This document shows positions 1 through 7,723 of a DNA stretch of 52,856 bases, one piece after another. Within the stretch, counting starts at the first letter, position 1; the number at the start of each line of letters is the position of its first letter. Source of the stretch: Clostridiales bacterium (GTDB lineage Bacteria > Bacillota > Clostridia > Christensenellales > Aristaeellaceae); contig SVHD01000011.1 of the NCBI GenBank assembly GCA_015056015.1, positions 1 to 52,856 of the forward strand. Reading direction: 5' to 3'. Made by a program: the position numbers and the translations under genes. Under the pieces are notes generated by a model, which did not search any database, was not told where the DNA came from, and saw only the letters and a program-made list of their open reading frames with translations.

Positions 1-397
1 GCTTTCCATCGCCCGGGGACAGGCATCCTCCAACGGCTATGAAAATATCCGCCTGGGCCAGATGGAGCGGCGATTCTCCCTTTCCGTAACGCTTTCCTGC
101 GCCATGGTCTGCGCTGCCTGCTCTCTGCCGGCGCTTCGGTTTTTGCTGGGCAATCCGGTGATGAAGTTTTTATCGTCCATTTCCTTTCAGTTCTATATTT
201 ATCATCAGCTTTTCGCGGTGCAATTGAAAAAATGGGGCTTCCCTCCCAGCAGCGTGGAAAATCCCTGGCAGGCAGGAGATTATCGCTGGCAGGTGAATTA
301 TACCATCTGCTGCTTTGCGGGGGCCATCCTGCTGGCGGCGCTGATAACCTATCTGTTTGAATTGCCCATTGCCCGGCGTTTGCGCCGGAAGCAGTAA
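1..397 (+). CDS. Acyltransferase-3 family membrane protein (C-terminal part)
   Basis: The frame is open from base 2 of the window, so the gene starts upstream and only about 131 C-terminal residues are visible. They contain two hydrophobic membrane segments separated by a polar loop. The signature FQFYIYHQL followed by a last helix ending YLFELPIARRL is typical of the C-terminal helices of integral-membrane acyltransferase-3 (OafA/YrhL-like) enzymes, which O-acylate cell-surface glycans. The family match is by eye. The acceptor and donor cannot be read from this fragment, because the catalytic N-terminal helices lie outside the window. Confidence 0.65.
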   Translation, partial: LSIARGQASSNGYENIRLGQMERRFSLSVTLSCAMVCAACSLPALRFLLGNPVMKFLSSISFQFYIYHQLFAVQLKKWGFPPSSVENPWQAGDYRWQVNYTICCFAGAILLAALITYLFELPIARRLRRKQ

Positions 398-441
398 TCC
401 GTGATCCATGAAATTGTATATAAAATTTGGAGGTAGAAAAA

Positions 442-1557
442 ATGAAAGATCCCCGTATGCTGAAACTGGCCCATAATCTGATCAATTATTCCTGCAGGCT
501 GCAGAAGGGCGAACGGGTGCTGATTGAAGCCACCGGTATTCCGGAAGAATTCGTCTGCGCCCTGATTGACGAAGCCTATGCCGCCGGCGGCATTCCCCTG
601 GTGCAGATCAATCAGCCCAAGGTGCAGCGGGCGCTGCTGATGGGCTGCAATGAAGAGCAGCTGGATCTGATGGCCAAATATGATTCCCTGCGCATGAAGG
701 ATTGCCAGGCCTATATCGGCGTTCGCGGCGGCGAAAATGCCTTTGAGCAGAGCGATGTGCCCGGCGAAAAGAAGATGCTTTACGGCCTGAATTATGCCGA
801 AAAGGTGCATTCCAAGATCCGCGTGCCCGAAACCAAGTGGGTGGTGCTGCGCTATCCGCTGCCCGCCATGGCCCAGCAGGCCAATATGAGCACCGAGGCC
901 TTTGAAGATTTCTATTTCGACGTCTGCACCATGGATTATGCCAAGATGAGCCGGGCCATGGACGCCCTGGTTAAGCGCATGGAAAGCACCGATCAGGTGC
1001 ATATTGTGGGCCCCGGCACCGATCTTACCTTCTCCATCAAGGGCATGCCCGCCATCAAATGCGCCGGCGAACTGAATATCCCCGACGGCGAAGTTTTCTC
1101 CGCCCCCATCAAGGATTCCGTCAACGGCGTGCTTACCTATACCGCGCCCTCCCTCTATCAGGGCGTGCGGCATGAAAATGTGAAGCTCACCTTCAAGGAT
1201 GGCAAGATTATCGATCAGGATGGCAGCGCCCCCGAGGCCCTCAAGGCGGTCTTTGATACCGATCCCGGCGCCCGCTATGTGGGCGAATTTGCCATCGGCG
1301 TCAATCCCTTCATCACCAAGGCCATGCTGGATACCCTCTTTGATGAAAAGATCGCCGGTTCCTTCCATTTCACCCCCGGCAATTGCTATGATGAATGCCC
1401 CAATGGCAACAAGAGCGCCATTCACTGGGATCTGGTCTGCATTCAGACCCCCGAATTCGGCGGCGGCGAAATGTATTTCGACGGCGAACTGATCCGCAAG
1501 GATGGTCTGTTTGTGCCCGCTGATCTGCAGTGCCTCAATCCCGAGCAGCTGAAATAA
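442..1557 (+). CDS. M29-family aminopeptidase (AmpS/PepS-like)
   Basis: A cytoplasmic metallo-aminopeptidase of 371 residues, the usual length for family M29. These enzymes bind two metal ions and remove N-terminal residues from peptides. Visible family blocks are NIPDGEVFSAP, GEFAIGVNP, HFTPGNCYDE and SAIHWDLV; the two Glu and the HxD pair are the expected metal ligands. The start is ATG 442, because GGAGG at 429-433 lies 8 bases upstream; an earlier in-frame TTG at 427 would overlap that ribosome site. A hairpin terminator follows directly, so this is probably a single-gene unit or the end of the acyltransferase transcript. Confidence 0.93.
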   Translation: MKDPRMLKLAHNLINYSCRLQKGERVLIEATGIPEEFVCALIDEAYAAGGIPLVQINQPKVQRALLMGCNEEQLDLMAKYDSLRMKDCQAYIGVRGGENAFEQSDVPGEKKMLYGLNYAEKVHSKIRVPETKWVVLRYPLPAMAQQANMSTEAFEDFYFDVCTMDYAKMSRAMDALVKRMESTDQVHIVGPGTDLTFSIKGMPAIKCAGELNIPDGEVFSAPIKDSVNGVLTYTAPSLYQGVRHENVKLTFKDGKIIDQDGSAPEALKAVFDTDPGARYVGEFAIGVNPFITKAMLDTLFDEKIAGSFHFTPGNCYDECPNGNKSAIHWDLVCIQTPEFGGGEMYFDGELIRKDGLFVPADLQCLNPEQLK

Positions 1558-1570
1558 TGTTTCTTTTGCG

Positions 1571-1602
1571 GACCCGCTTTGAAAAAAAGCGGGTCTTCCT
1601 TG
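1571..1602 (+). terminator. Intrinsic terminator after M29 aminopeptidase
   Basis: The stem GACCCGCTTT / AAAGCGGGTC (1571-1595) is followed by a short T-rich tail. It sits 13 bases past the aminopeptidase stop. Confidence 0.75.
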
Positions 1603-1649
1603 TATTTTTATATGAATGTCGGGGGATTTCCCCGGCTGAAAGGACGCTC

Positions 1650-2915
1650 ATGATGAAAAAATGGCTGGTTCTTCTTCTGGTTCTTGCGCTGCTTCCCTTG
1701 AGCGGGCTGGCGGAAAGCGGGGAATATTCGGATCATCTGGTATTTCAGAGCGTAAATCTTGGCTCCTGCCGGGAACTGACGGGGGATGTGGCCATCCAGG
1801 TGGTTTTTGTGGATGGGGATGAAGGCGCGTGGGATGAAAAATCCATGGCTGAATATCAGAAGGCCATGGACCAGGCCTATGATCAGCTGACCCGCTGGGG
1901 CCGGGATTATGGCCAGGAAGTGCGCATTTCCCTGCGCTATGCCCATACGGCGGAAAGCATGGATCTGGATTTTCTGGATTCGGATGCCTGGGCGGATCAT
2001 GTGCTGAATAATGCAGATTTGCCTGCCAGAGGGGATGATTCCGTCTATATGCAGGAATGTATGCCCATCATTTTTCTTTTGAATGAAGGGGGAAGGGCCT
2101 ATGCCTGCGCCAATGCCAGCGAAACCTATAATGATTATCTGATTTGCTTCAATAATTCTACCGTTTCTTCCTTCTCCCATGAATTGCTGCATCTCTACGG
2201 CGCGGTGGATTATTATTATCCGTTGGCCTATCAGGAGGCGGCGCAGAAATATTTTCCCCAGAGCATTATGTTCACCACAGAGGAGCACAAGGAATTTGAC
2301 GGCCTGACCGCCTATATCATCGGCTGGACGGATACGCTGGATGAAAACGCCCGGGCTTTCCTGGAAGATACCCGGCATATCCGGCAGGAGGATCTGGAAA
2401 ACGCTCAGGAGGAGACGCTTTTTACCGGCTATGCCACCCAGGTAAAGGAGCATTATACCTACACCGGGGAATGGGTGATGGGGGCCTGGGAAGGAAAGGG
2501 AATTCTGGAATGGACAAACGGGGCCCGCTATGAAGGGGAATTTTCCGGCGGCCTTCGCCATGGCCGGGGCTTGATGACCCTGAGCAACGGCGAAACCTAT
2601 ATAGGCGAATACAGAGAGGATCGAAAACACGGCCAGGGAGTGGAAACATGGGCGGATTTGAGCGTCTATACCGGCGCCTATGAACAGGATATGCGCCATG
2701 GCTACGGCACCCAGGTCTGGGCCGATGGCACTGTCTACCGGGGCGATTGGCTGAACGGGCAAATGACGGGCCAGGGCACTTATCTCTGGCCCGACGGCAG
2801 CTATTATCACGGCGGAATGGTCAACGGCGGCCTGAATGGCTACGGCATTTTTGTGGATGCGGCGGGCAATCTGTATCGCGGAAACTGGGTGAACGGCAAT
2901 CTGGCGGCAGAGTAA
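1650..2915 (+). CDS. Secreted metzincin-like protease with C-terminal MORN repeats
   Basis: A 421-residue exported protein. The N-terminus KKWLVLLLVLALLPLSGLAES is a signal peptide. The middle carries HELLHLYGAVD at about residues 177-187, a HExxHxxGxxD zinc site in which Asp would be the third ligand. A Met (SIMF, about 207) some 20 residues later could be the Met-turn, as in metzincins. Residues about 270-421 are seven tandem MORN repeats of the form YxGxWxxGxxxGxGxxxxxxGxx. The start ATG 1650 follows AAAGGA. The reaction is inferred to be hydrolysis of peptides outside the cell. MORN repeats usually bind lipid or other proteins, so they may tether the enzyme. No known named family is recognised; catalysis is unproven. 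Confidence 0.75.
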   Translation: MMKKWLVLLLVLALLPLSGLAESGEYSDHLVFQSVNLGSCRELTGDVAIQVVFVDGDEGAWDEKSMAEYQKAMDQAYDQLTRWGRDYGQEVRISLRYAHTAESMDLDFLDSDAWADHVLNNADLPARGDDSVYMQECMPIIFLLNEGGRAYACANASETYNDYLICFNNSTVSSFSHELLHLYGAVDYYYPLAYQEAAQKYFPQSIMFTTEEHKEFDGLTAYIIGWTDTLDENARAFLEDTRHIRQEDLENAQEETLFTGYATQVKEHYTYTGEWVMGAWEGKGILEWTNGARYEGEFSGGLRHGRGLMTLSNGETYIGEYREDRKHGQGVETWADLSVYTGAYEQDMRHGYGTQVWADGTVYRGDWLNGQMTGQGTYLWPDGSYYHGGMVNGGLNGYGIFVDAAGNLYRGNWVNGNLAAE

Positions 2916-2954
2916 ATTGCAATGAAATTACATATTTATTGATAAAAATGACTC

Positions 2955-2983
2955 TTTGCAGACAGGCGGTTTGCTGGTATAAT
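2955..2983 (+). promoter_or_regulatory. Sigma-A-type promoter of the 3018 gene
   Basis: TTTGCA (2955-2960), a 17-base spacer and TATAAT (2978-2983) with an extended TGG element. A TGTATACA palindrome lies between the -10 box and the ribosome site. Confidence 0.8.
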
Positions 2984-3017
2984 AAAAAACACGAGTGTAT
3001 ACAAGGAGGGATATCTT

Positions 3018-4007
3018 TTGAATATTCAGGGCCTGATTGAAAAAATCCATGCAGTGGTGGATTCCCATAAACTCAGCGAAGGCGTATATTGCCGCTGGCG
3101 CTGGCAGGATGAAAAAAACAGCCGACAGCTGGGCGTGAATGAATATGGCTGCGCCGACGCCGCCAATATTCTCTATACCATTGGCGATTTCCCCAGAGAA
3201 CCCGAAAAGCGGGTAAAATGGGTGGAGACCCTGCAGAAAATGCAGAATCCCGAAACCGGCCTGTTCACCGAGGCTACCCATCATACCATCCATACCACCG
3301 CCCATTGCCTGGCGGCCCTGGAATTATTTGACGCCCAGCCCCTTTATCCCCTGACGGCGCTGGAAAAATATCTGGATCCGGAAGCCCTGAAGGAATTTTT
3401 GAATGGCCTGGATTGGGATTATACCCCCTGGCCCACCTCTCATCAGGGGGCGGGGCTCTATGCCGCCATGGCCATTACCCGCAGCTGCAATGCGGATTGG
3501 CAGAAAACCTATTTCTCCTGGCTGCGGGAGCATGCCGATCCTTCCACCGCCCTGGGGCTCAAGGATCGCCGGGGGGATGCGCCCCTCTATTGCCAGCTCA
3601 ATGGCTGGTTCCATTATCTGTTCAATCATGAATATGCACGTCAGCCCATTCCCTATCCGGAACGGGTGATCGACAGCTGTATTGATCTGTATCGCAAAAA
3701 GCAGCTCAGCGATAATTTCAATGCGGAAATCGGGTTTAAGGAAATTGACTGGATTTTCGCCATGAATCGCGCCTCCCGCCAGACGCCGCATCGCTTCCGG
3801 GAAGTGAAAAATTATCTGAAGGATTGCTCCGATCACTTCATTCCTTATATGGAAGGCCTGGATCCGGATACGGATGAGGGCATGAATGATCTGCATATGC
3901 TCTTTGGCGCGGTCTGCGCGCTGGCAGAATTGCAATTGGCCCTGCCCGGCTATATCGAAACCGATGTGCCCATGAAGATCGTTCTGGATCGCCGCCCCTT
4001 TATCTGA
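3018..4007 (+). CDS. Unrecognised helical (alpha/alpha toroid-like) cytoplasmic protein
   Basis: 329 residues with no signal peptide or membrane segment. The start is TTG 3018, supported by AAGGAGGG at 3003-3010 and a promoter just upstream; no better ATG exists. I do not recognise the family. The sequence is rich in alternating helix-type segments with Trp/His/Gly turns. The stretch QNPETGLFTEATHHTIHTTA resembles the repeat unit of alpha/alpha-toroid proteins such as prenyltransferase/squalene-cyclase-like or glycoside-hydrolase (GH88/GH105-like) folds. No catalytic residue can be assigned. It is monocistronic, with hairpins downstream. A sugar- or lipid-related role is only a guess. Confidence 0.6.
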   Translation: MNIQGLIEKIHAVVDSHKLSEGVYCRWRWQDEKNSRQLGVNEYGCADAANILYTIGDFPREPEKRVKWVETLQKMQNPETGLFTEATHHTIHTTAHCLAALELFDAQPLYPLTALEKYLDPEALKEFLNGLDWDYTPWPTSHQGAGLYAAMAITRSCNADWQKTYFSWLREHADPSTALGLKDRRGDAPLYCQLNGWFHYLFNHEYARQPIPYPERVIDSCIDLYRKKQLSDNFNAEIGFKEIDWIFAMNRASRQTPHRFREVKNYLKDCSDHFIPYMEGLDPDTDEGMNDLHMLFGAVCALAELQLALPGYIETDVPMKIVLDRRPFI

Positions 4008-4183
4008 TCTGGAATGGATGCGCAGATGGAACGGAAGATATTGCGGGGGAAACCATTCTCTAAAGCCAAAGAATGGTTTCTTCCGCCCCCCTTCCAAGAA
4101 AGCTATTCTGGATTTGGCTTTTTTCAATTTACCAACTTGATTCCCGGTGAATTTGAAAGAAACATCGCTGCGGGAACAATGAA

Positions 4184-4227
4184 AAAAACGGCACGGGGGA
4201 GAATAAATCCTCTCCCGTGCCGTTTTT
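4184..4227. terminator. Bidirectional intrinsic terminator
   Basis: A long perfect stem, ACGGCACGGGGGAG / CTCTCCCGTGCCGT (4188-4222), flanked by an A-run and a T-run. It can end both the + strand 3018 gene and the - strand small membrane gene. A weaker AAACCATTCT / AGAATGGTTT hairpin lies at about 4050-4080. Confidence 0.85.
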
Positions 4228-4251
4228 CAGTACCAGCAGGAAATCGCCGCA

Positions 4252-4524
4252 TTAACCCCGCTGCTTATCCAGCCGGAGATTGCGGAAATAGAGGGCGATA
4301 TCCGTGCCAACCATCAGCAGATTGAGCACATAGAAAATAAATACATAGGTGATATTGCCGGATACCAGCTTGCTGATAATGCCGCAGACATAGCCGAATT
4401 CGATCAGCAGAAGAAACATCAGGCTCTTGCCCTTGGTGGTTTTTGCACGCAGGGATTTAATAATATTCATGGGCCAGGAGCAGCCAAAGCTGATAACCAT
4501 CAGGGCTTCCAGAATTTCTGCCAT
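4252..4524 (-). CDS. Small three-helix membrane protein, PQ-loop/SemiSWEET-like
   Basis: 90 residues starting at ATG 4524, with AAGGAG about 8 bases upstream on the minus strand. Three hydrophobic segments are visible (about residues 3-20, 32-54, 58-80). The turn after the first helix reads SWPMNIIKSLRAKTTKGKS. In its pattern (Pro, then IxKS, R, TKGxS) this resembles the PQ-loop turn of bacterial SemiSWEET sugar transporters, although the Gln is missing and Trp-Pro is present. SemiSWEETs are about 85-90 residues long and dimerise. The gene is 28 bases downstream of the CorC gene and probably shares its transcript. Function is tentative; a plain membrane protein of unknown role is the alternative. 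Confidence 0.55.
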   Translation of the reverse strand: MAEILEALMVISFGCSWPMNIIKSLRAKTTKGKSLMFLLLIEFGYVCGIISKLVSGNITYVFIFYVLNLLMVGTDIALYFRNLRLDKQRG

Positions 4525-4552
4525 TTGAGTTTCTCTCCTTTTTTGGATGGGA

Positions 4553-5908
4553 TTATTCCAATTCCCGATCCTCGTTTTCATTGGTTTCTTCTTCCGGCTT
4601 CTGGGCGCGGGTGACGGTGATATGCGCCCATTCCACCCGGCGATCCTCAATCTTTTCCACCTGAATCAGAATTTCATCCGCTTCGCCCTCCTCGGGCTTT
4701 TCGCCGTCGGGGGTGCAGATCAGATGCAGTTTGGGGGTGGCCCCGTCCTCGGGGATTTCGGTAAAGCGGCTGAAAATCAGGCCGCCCAGGGTATCGCAAT
4801 CCTCATCCTTGGGCAGAGCGATATCCAGTTCCTCCTCCAGGGTTTCCAGATCGGCAGTGCCGCTGATGCGCCAGCAATCATTCCCCAGGGGCTGAATTTC
4901 GCTTTCGGCGGTGGGATCGAATTCATCGTAGATATTGCCCACGATTTCTTCCAGCAGATCTTCCATGGTGATCAGGCCGCTCATGCCGCCGTATTCATCC
5001 ACCACGATGGCCAGATGGGTTTTGGCCCGCTGCATATTGCGCAGCAGCACATCGGTATGAACGGTTTCGGGCACGAAATAGGCTTCGCGCAGCAATTCGG
5101 GCAGGGGCCTGGGATGCTTTGCCCCCATATTCAGGAAATAATCCCGGGCGGCCAGAATACCGATCACATCGTCAATATCTTCCCGATAGACGGGGAAGCG
5201 GGAAAGGCCCGTTTCGCGGATGGTATTGAGGATGGTTTCCTGATCATCCTCCACCCACAGGGCGGTCACATCAGTGCGGTGGGTCATGCAATCGGCGGCG
5301 GTCATATCCCCGAACTCGAATACATTCTGGATCATTTCGCTTTCATTGCTTTCAATGGCGCCGGATTCCTCGCCAATTTCCACCATGGCCTTGATATCCT
5401 CTTCCGTCACTTCTTCCTCCCGGGCGTGGGGATCAATGCCGAAAAGACGGACGATCACGCGGGTGAGCATCCTTTCCACCCAGGTGAAGGGGAACATCAG
5501 GAAGGCCACTGCCTGAATCAGGGGGCGCATCAGGGGCAAAAGCTGATCCGCGCGCTTTTTGCCCAGCTTGCCGGGCACCATCTGGCACAGGATCATGACC
5601 ACCGGCAGGGCGCACAGGCAAAAGAGAACGCCAACCCATTCAAAGGCCATTTTGCTTTCCATGAAAATGCCCGCGCCCAGCACGGCAAAGAGCATCACAA
5701 TAAACGTCCTCAATCCCCGCAAAGAAACCAGGGCGGGGTTGGGCCGTTCCAGTAAGGGCAGCAATTTCTTCGCGCGGGGATCCTCCAGGGCCTCGGCACG
5801 GAATTTGCTTTCATTTGCATTTGTCAGCGCAGCTTGCGCACAGGAGAGCAGGGAACAGAAAACGAGCAATACAATTTCAAGAATCCATCGGCCAACCGGG
5901 TCTTCCAA
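4553..5908 (-). CDS. CorC/HlyC (CNNM-type) membrane protein with CBS pair
   Basis: A 451-residue protein of the CNNM/CorC family, implicated in divalent-cation (Mg/Co) efflux or tolerance. Residues 1 to about 150 form the membrane domain with four hydrophobic segments. Two CBS domains follow ([15 protein letters not shown] marks the first; [27 protein letters not shown] the second). Then comes the CorC_HlyC domain containing LGGLIFSRF, and a short acidic tail. The start is TTG 5908, chosen because GGGAGG sits 8 bases upstream; no ATG fits. A consensus promoter lies directly upstream. Confidence 0.9.
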   Translation of the reverse strand: MEDPVGRWILEIVLLVFCSLLSCAQAALTNANESKFRAEALEDPRAKKLLPLLERPNPALVSLRGLRTFIVMLFAVLGAGIFMESKMAFEWVGVLFCLCALPVVMILCQMVPGKLGKKRADQLLPLMRPLIQAVAFLMFPFTWVERMLTRVIVRLFGIDPHAREEEVTEEDIKAMVEIGEESGAIESNESEMIQNVFEFGDMTAADCMTHRTDVTALWVEDDQETILNTIRETGLSRFPVYREDIDDVIGILAARDYFLNMGAKHPRPLPELLREAYFVPETVHTDVLLRNMQRAKTHLAIVVDEYGGMSGLITMEDLLEEIVGNIYDEFDPTAESEIQPLGNDCWRISGTADLETLEEELDIALPKDEDCDTLGGLIFSRFTEIPEDGATPKLHLICTPDGEKPEEGEADEILIQVEKIEDRRVEWAHITVTRAQKPEEETNENEDRELE

Positions 5909-5941
5909 GGAAATTCCCTCCCATTTACTAAAAGTTCCTCC

Positions 5942-5970
5942 ATTATAGCATGAAAAAAAAGGAAAAGCAA
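5942..5970 (-). promoter_or_regulatory. Promoter of the CorC-like gene
   Basis: On the minus strand: TTGCTT (5965-5970), 17 bases, TATAAT (5942-5947) with an extended TGC. The -35 box abuts the hairpin that ends the upstream response-regulator gene. Confidence 0.8.
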
Positions 5971-5995
5971 TCGCCCCCGCAGGGCAGGGGCGATA
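5970..5995 (-). terminator. Terminator of the orphan response-regulator gene
   Basis: Minus-strand stem ATCGCCCC / GGGGCGAT followed by a T-rich tract (TGCTTTTCC then a run of Ts), 22 bases past the stop codon. Confidence 0.75.
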
Positions 5996-6016
5996 TTTTT
6001 TGCTTTCCCGGGGGGC

Positions 6017-7531
6017 TTAATCGGCCTTGCGATTGCGGAATTCGGTGGGGGTCATATGCTCCACCCGCTTGAAAGCATTGTAGAAGGAAATATAATTGCC
6101 ATAGCCCACGGCCCGGGCCACCTCTTCCACCAGAATCCGGGGGTCCGCCAGCATGGAACGGGCAACGGCCATTTTGGCCTCCAATACATGCTCGTGGAAG
6201 GTGATGCCCGTTTCCTTGCGCATGAGGGCGGAAAGATAATTGGCGCTGACGCATAATTTTTCCGCTACGTCATTCAATTGCAGGCCTTCAATGGCATGCA
6301 GATTGATATATTGGATGGCGTTGCGCACCAGCAGGGAATATTTGGGGGTTTCATGGAATTCCCGCAGGGCGGCGCTGAGCTGCAAAAGGCAATTCCGGGC
6401 GTCCGATTCGCTGCTGACAAACCAGGTGTTGAACAGGGCGGCGTCGGTTTTCCGATCGGAAGCGGCGGCGAATTTTTTCTGCAGGGAGAGGGTGTATAAA
6501 GAAATCATGGCCCGCAGATTGCTGTATTGATGGCCGCTTAATTCCACCAGCACCGAGGCAGCCTGAATGGCAAATTCATCGCTGAGATCGGCCTTTTCAA
6601 TCAATTCATCAATTCTCCGGTGGGTTTCGGCCACGCGCTCGCTGGGCGTGCGGGCAGAATTATTTTCCTGATAGAAGGCCAGGCTCTGCTCCTGCTTGCT
6701 CAGGGCAATTTCCCAAAGGGCCTGCCGGGCCTGATAATAGGCCTGGCGGATGGCATGGCGGGAGGTATGCAGCTGGCTGGAGGAAATATGCACCGGCACC
6801 TGCATTTCTTCCATAACGGCCTGGGCCAGATTCACCGCTTCCTTGCGCCAGGAATTATCCGCCCGATCCCGCATGACAAATACCACCACGGAATCGTAAA
6901 GCAGGATGGATACGGCCCGGGTATGCCGCTGGGAAAAAACGGCGTCCAGGCGATTGAGGGTTTCCTGAGAATAGAGGCGTTCCCCGGGCAATTGCACCAC
7001 CATGATATAATAGGCCTCAAAGCCAAGCCGGGCGTCGGTGAGCATATCGTTTACGCCCTGACCCCGCTGGGAATCATTGGTGAGCAGGGCCAGCAGCTGG
7101 GCCTGGCGCTTCAGGGTATCTACCTGCTCCTGGCGCACTTCGGCCGCCAGGGTATTCTGGGTCTGGGCCACGGCGCGGCGGAGGGTCTTGGTGATTTCAT
7201 CGGGGTTGGCGGGCTTGAGCAGATAATCAAATACCCCCAGCTTGATGGCCTTGCAGGCATACTGGAACTGGGCATATTTGGTAAGCAGAATGATTTTGCA
7301 GTCGGGCAGGGCGGGGCGGATACGCTCCATCAGTTCCAGCCCGTTTTTTCCCGGCATGCGGATATTGGTGATCAGGATATCCGGCCGTTTTTCCAGGGCC
7401 AGGGCAAGGCCGCTGTCCCCGTCGGCGGCGGTGGCTGCGATTTCGCAATCCAGGGCAGCCCAATCCACATTTTCCGTCAGAATCTGCATGCTTTCGGGAT
7501 CATGCTCCACCAGCATCACTTTTAATCGCAT
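6017..7531 (-). CDS. Orphan YesN-type response regulator with pseudo-receiver domain
   Basis: 504 residues with YesN/AraC-type layout. Residues 1-125 are a receiver domain, about 126-400 a long linker region, and about 400-504 two helix-turn-helix motifs of the AraC type (LCVSANYLSALMRKETG and VARAVGYGNYISFYNAFKR). In the receiver, the residue that should be the phosphorylated Asp (xxTDIRMP) is Asn56 (LITNIRMPG, codon AAT). The conserved Lys108 (LLKPA) and the Thr switch residue remain. No histidine kinase is adjacent. It is therefore probably a DNA-binding regulator not switched by ordinary phosphorylation. Start ATG 7531, ribosome site GGAGGG. Confidence 0.88.
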   Translation of the reverse strand: MRLKVMLVEHDPESMQILTENVDWAALDCEIAATAADGDSGLALALEKRPDILITNIRMPGKNGLELMERIRPALPDCKIILLTKYAQFQYACKAIKLGVFDYLLKPANPDEITKTLRRAVAQTQNTLAAEVRQEQVDTLKRQAQLLALLTNDSQRGQGVNDMLTDARLGFEAYYIMVVQLPGERLYSQETLNRLDAVFSQRHTRAVSILLYDSVVVFVMRDRADNSWRKEAVNLAQAVMEEMQVPVHISSSQLHTSRHAIRQAYYQARQALWEIALSKQEQSLAFYQENNSARTPSERVAETHRRIDELIEKADLSDEFAIQAASVLVELSGHQYSNLRAMISLYTLSLQKKFAAASDRKTDAALFNTWFVSSESDARNCLLQLSAALREFHETPKYSLLVRNAIQYINLHAIEGLQLNDVAEKLCVSANYLSALMRKETGITFHEHVLEAKMAVARSMLADPRILVEEVARAVGYGNYISFYNAFKRVEHMTPTEFRNRKAD

Positions 7532-7576
7532 TTTTTGCCCTCCTTCCCATTCTTTTAGGGTAAAATCTTAATTTTT

Positions 7577-7605
7577 ATAATATCACAAAGTTACGATTTT
7601 CTCAA
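7577..7605 (-). promoter_or_regulatory. Promoter of the orphan response regulator
   Basis: Minus strand: TTGAGA (7600-7605), 17 bases, TATTAT (7577-7582), with TGA just before the -10 box. Confidence 0.65.
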
Positions 7606-7660
7606 TCCCTCCCTGGAGAAAACCCATCGGGAAAAAAACGGAAGAAAAAAACCGCCGCCG

Positions 7661-7689
7661 TTTACAAGCCCTGAAAAATAGGGTATAAT
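7661..7689 (+). promoter_or_regulatory. Promoter of the dnaE operon
   Basis: TTTACA (7661-7666), 17-base spacer, TATAAT (7684-7689). The leader to the dnaE start would be only about 28 bases. Confidence 0.8.
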
Positions 7690-7723
7690 CCAAATGGAAC
7701 GAAGCATGAAAGGAGCACACGCC

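Noticed and set aside
349-1425. 358-residue minus-strand frame opposite the M29 aminopeptidase
   Set aside because: Shadow frame of a confident gene; composition is not protein-like.
4547-5755. 402-residue plus-strand frame across the CorC-like gene
   Set aside because: Antisense shadow; the translation is His/Gly/Phe-rich and lacks domain features, while the minus strand encodes a complete CorC protein.
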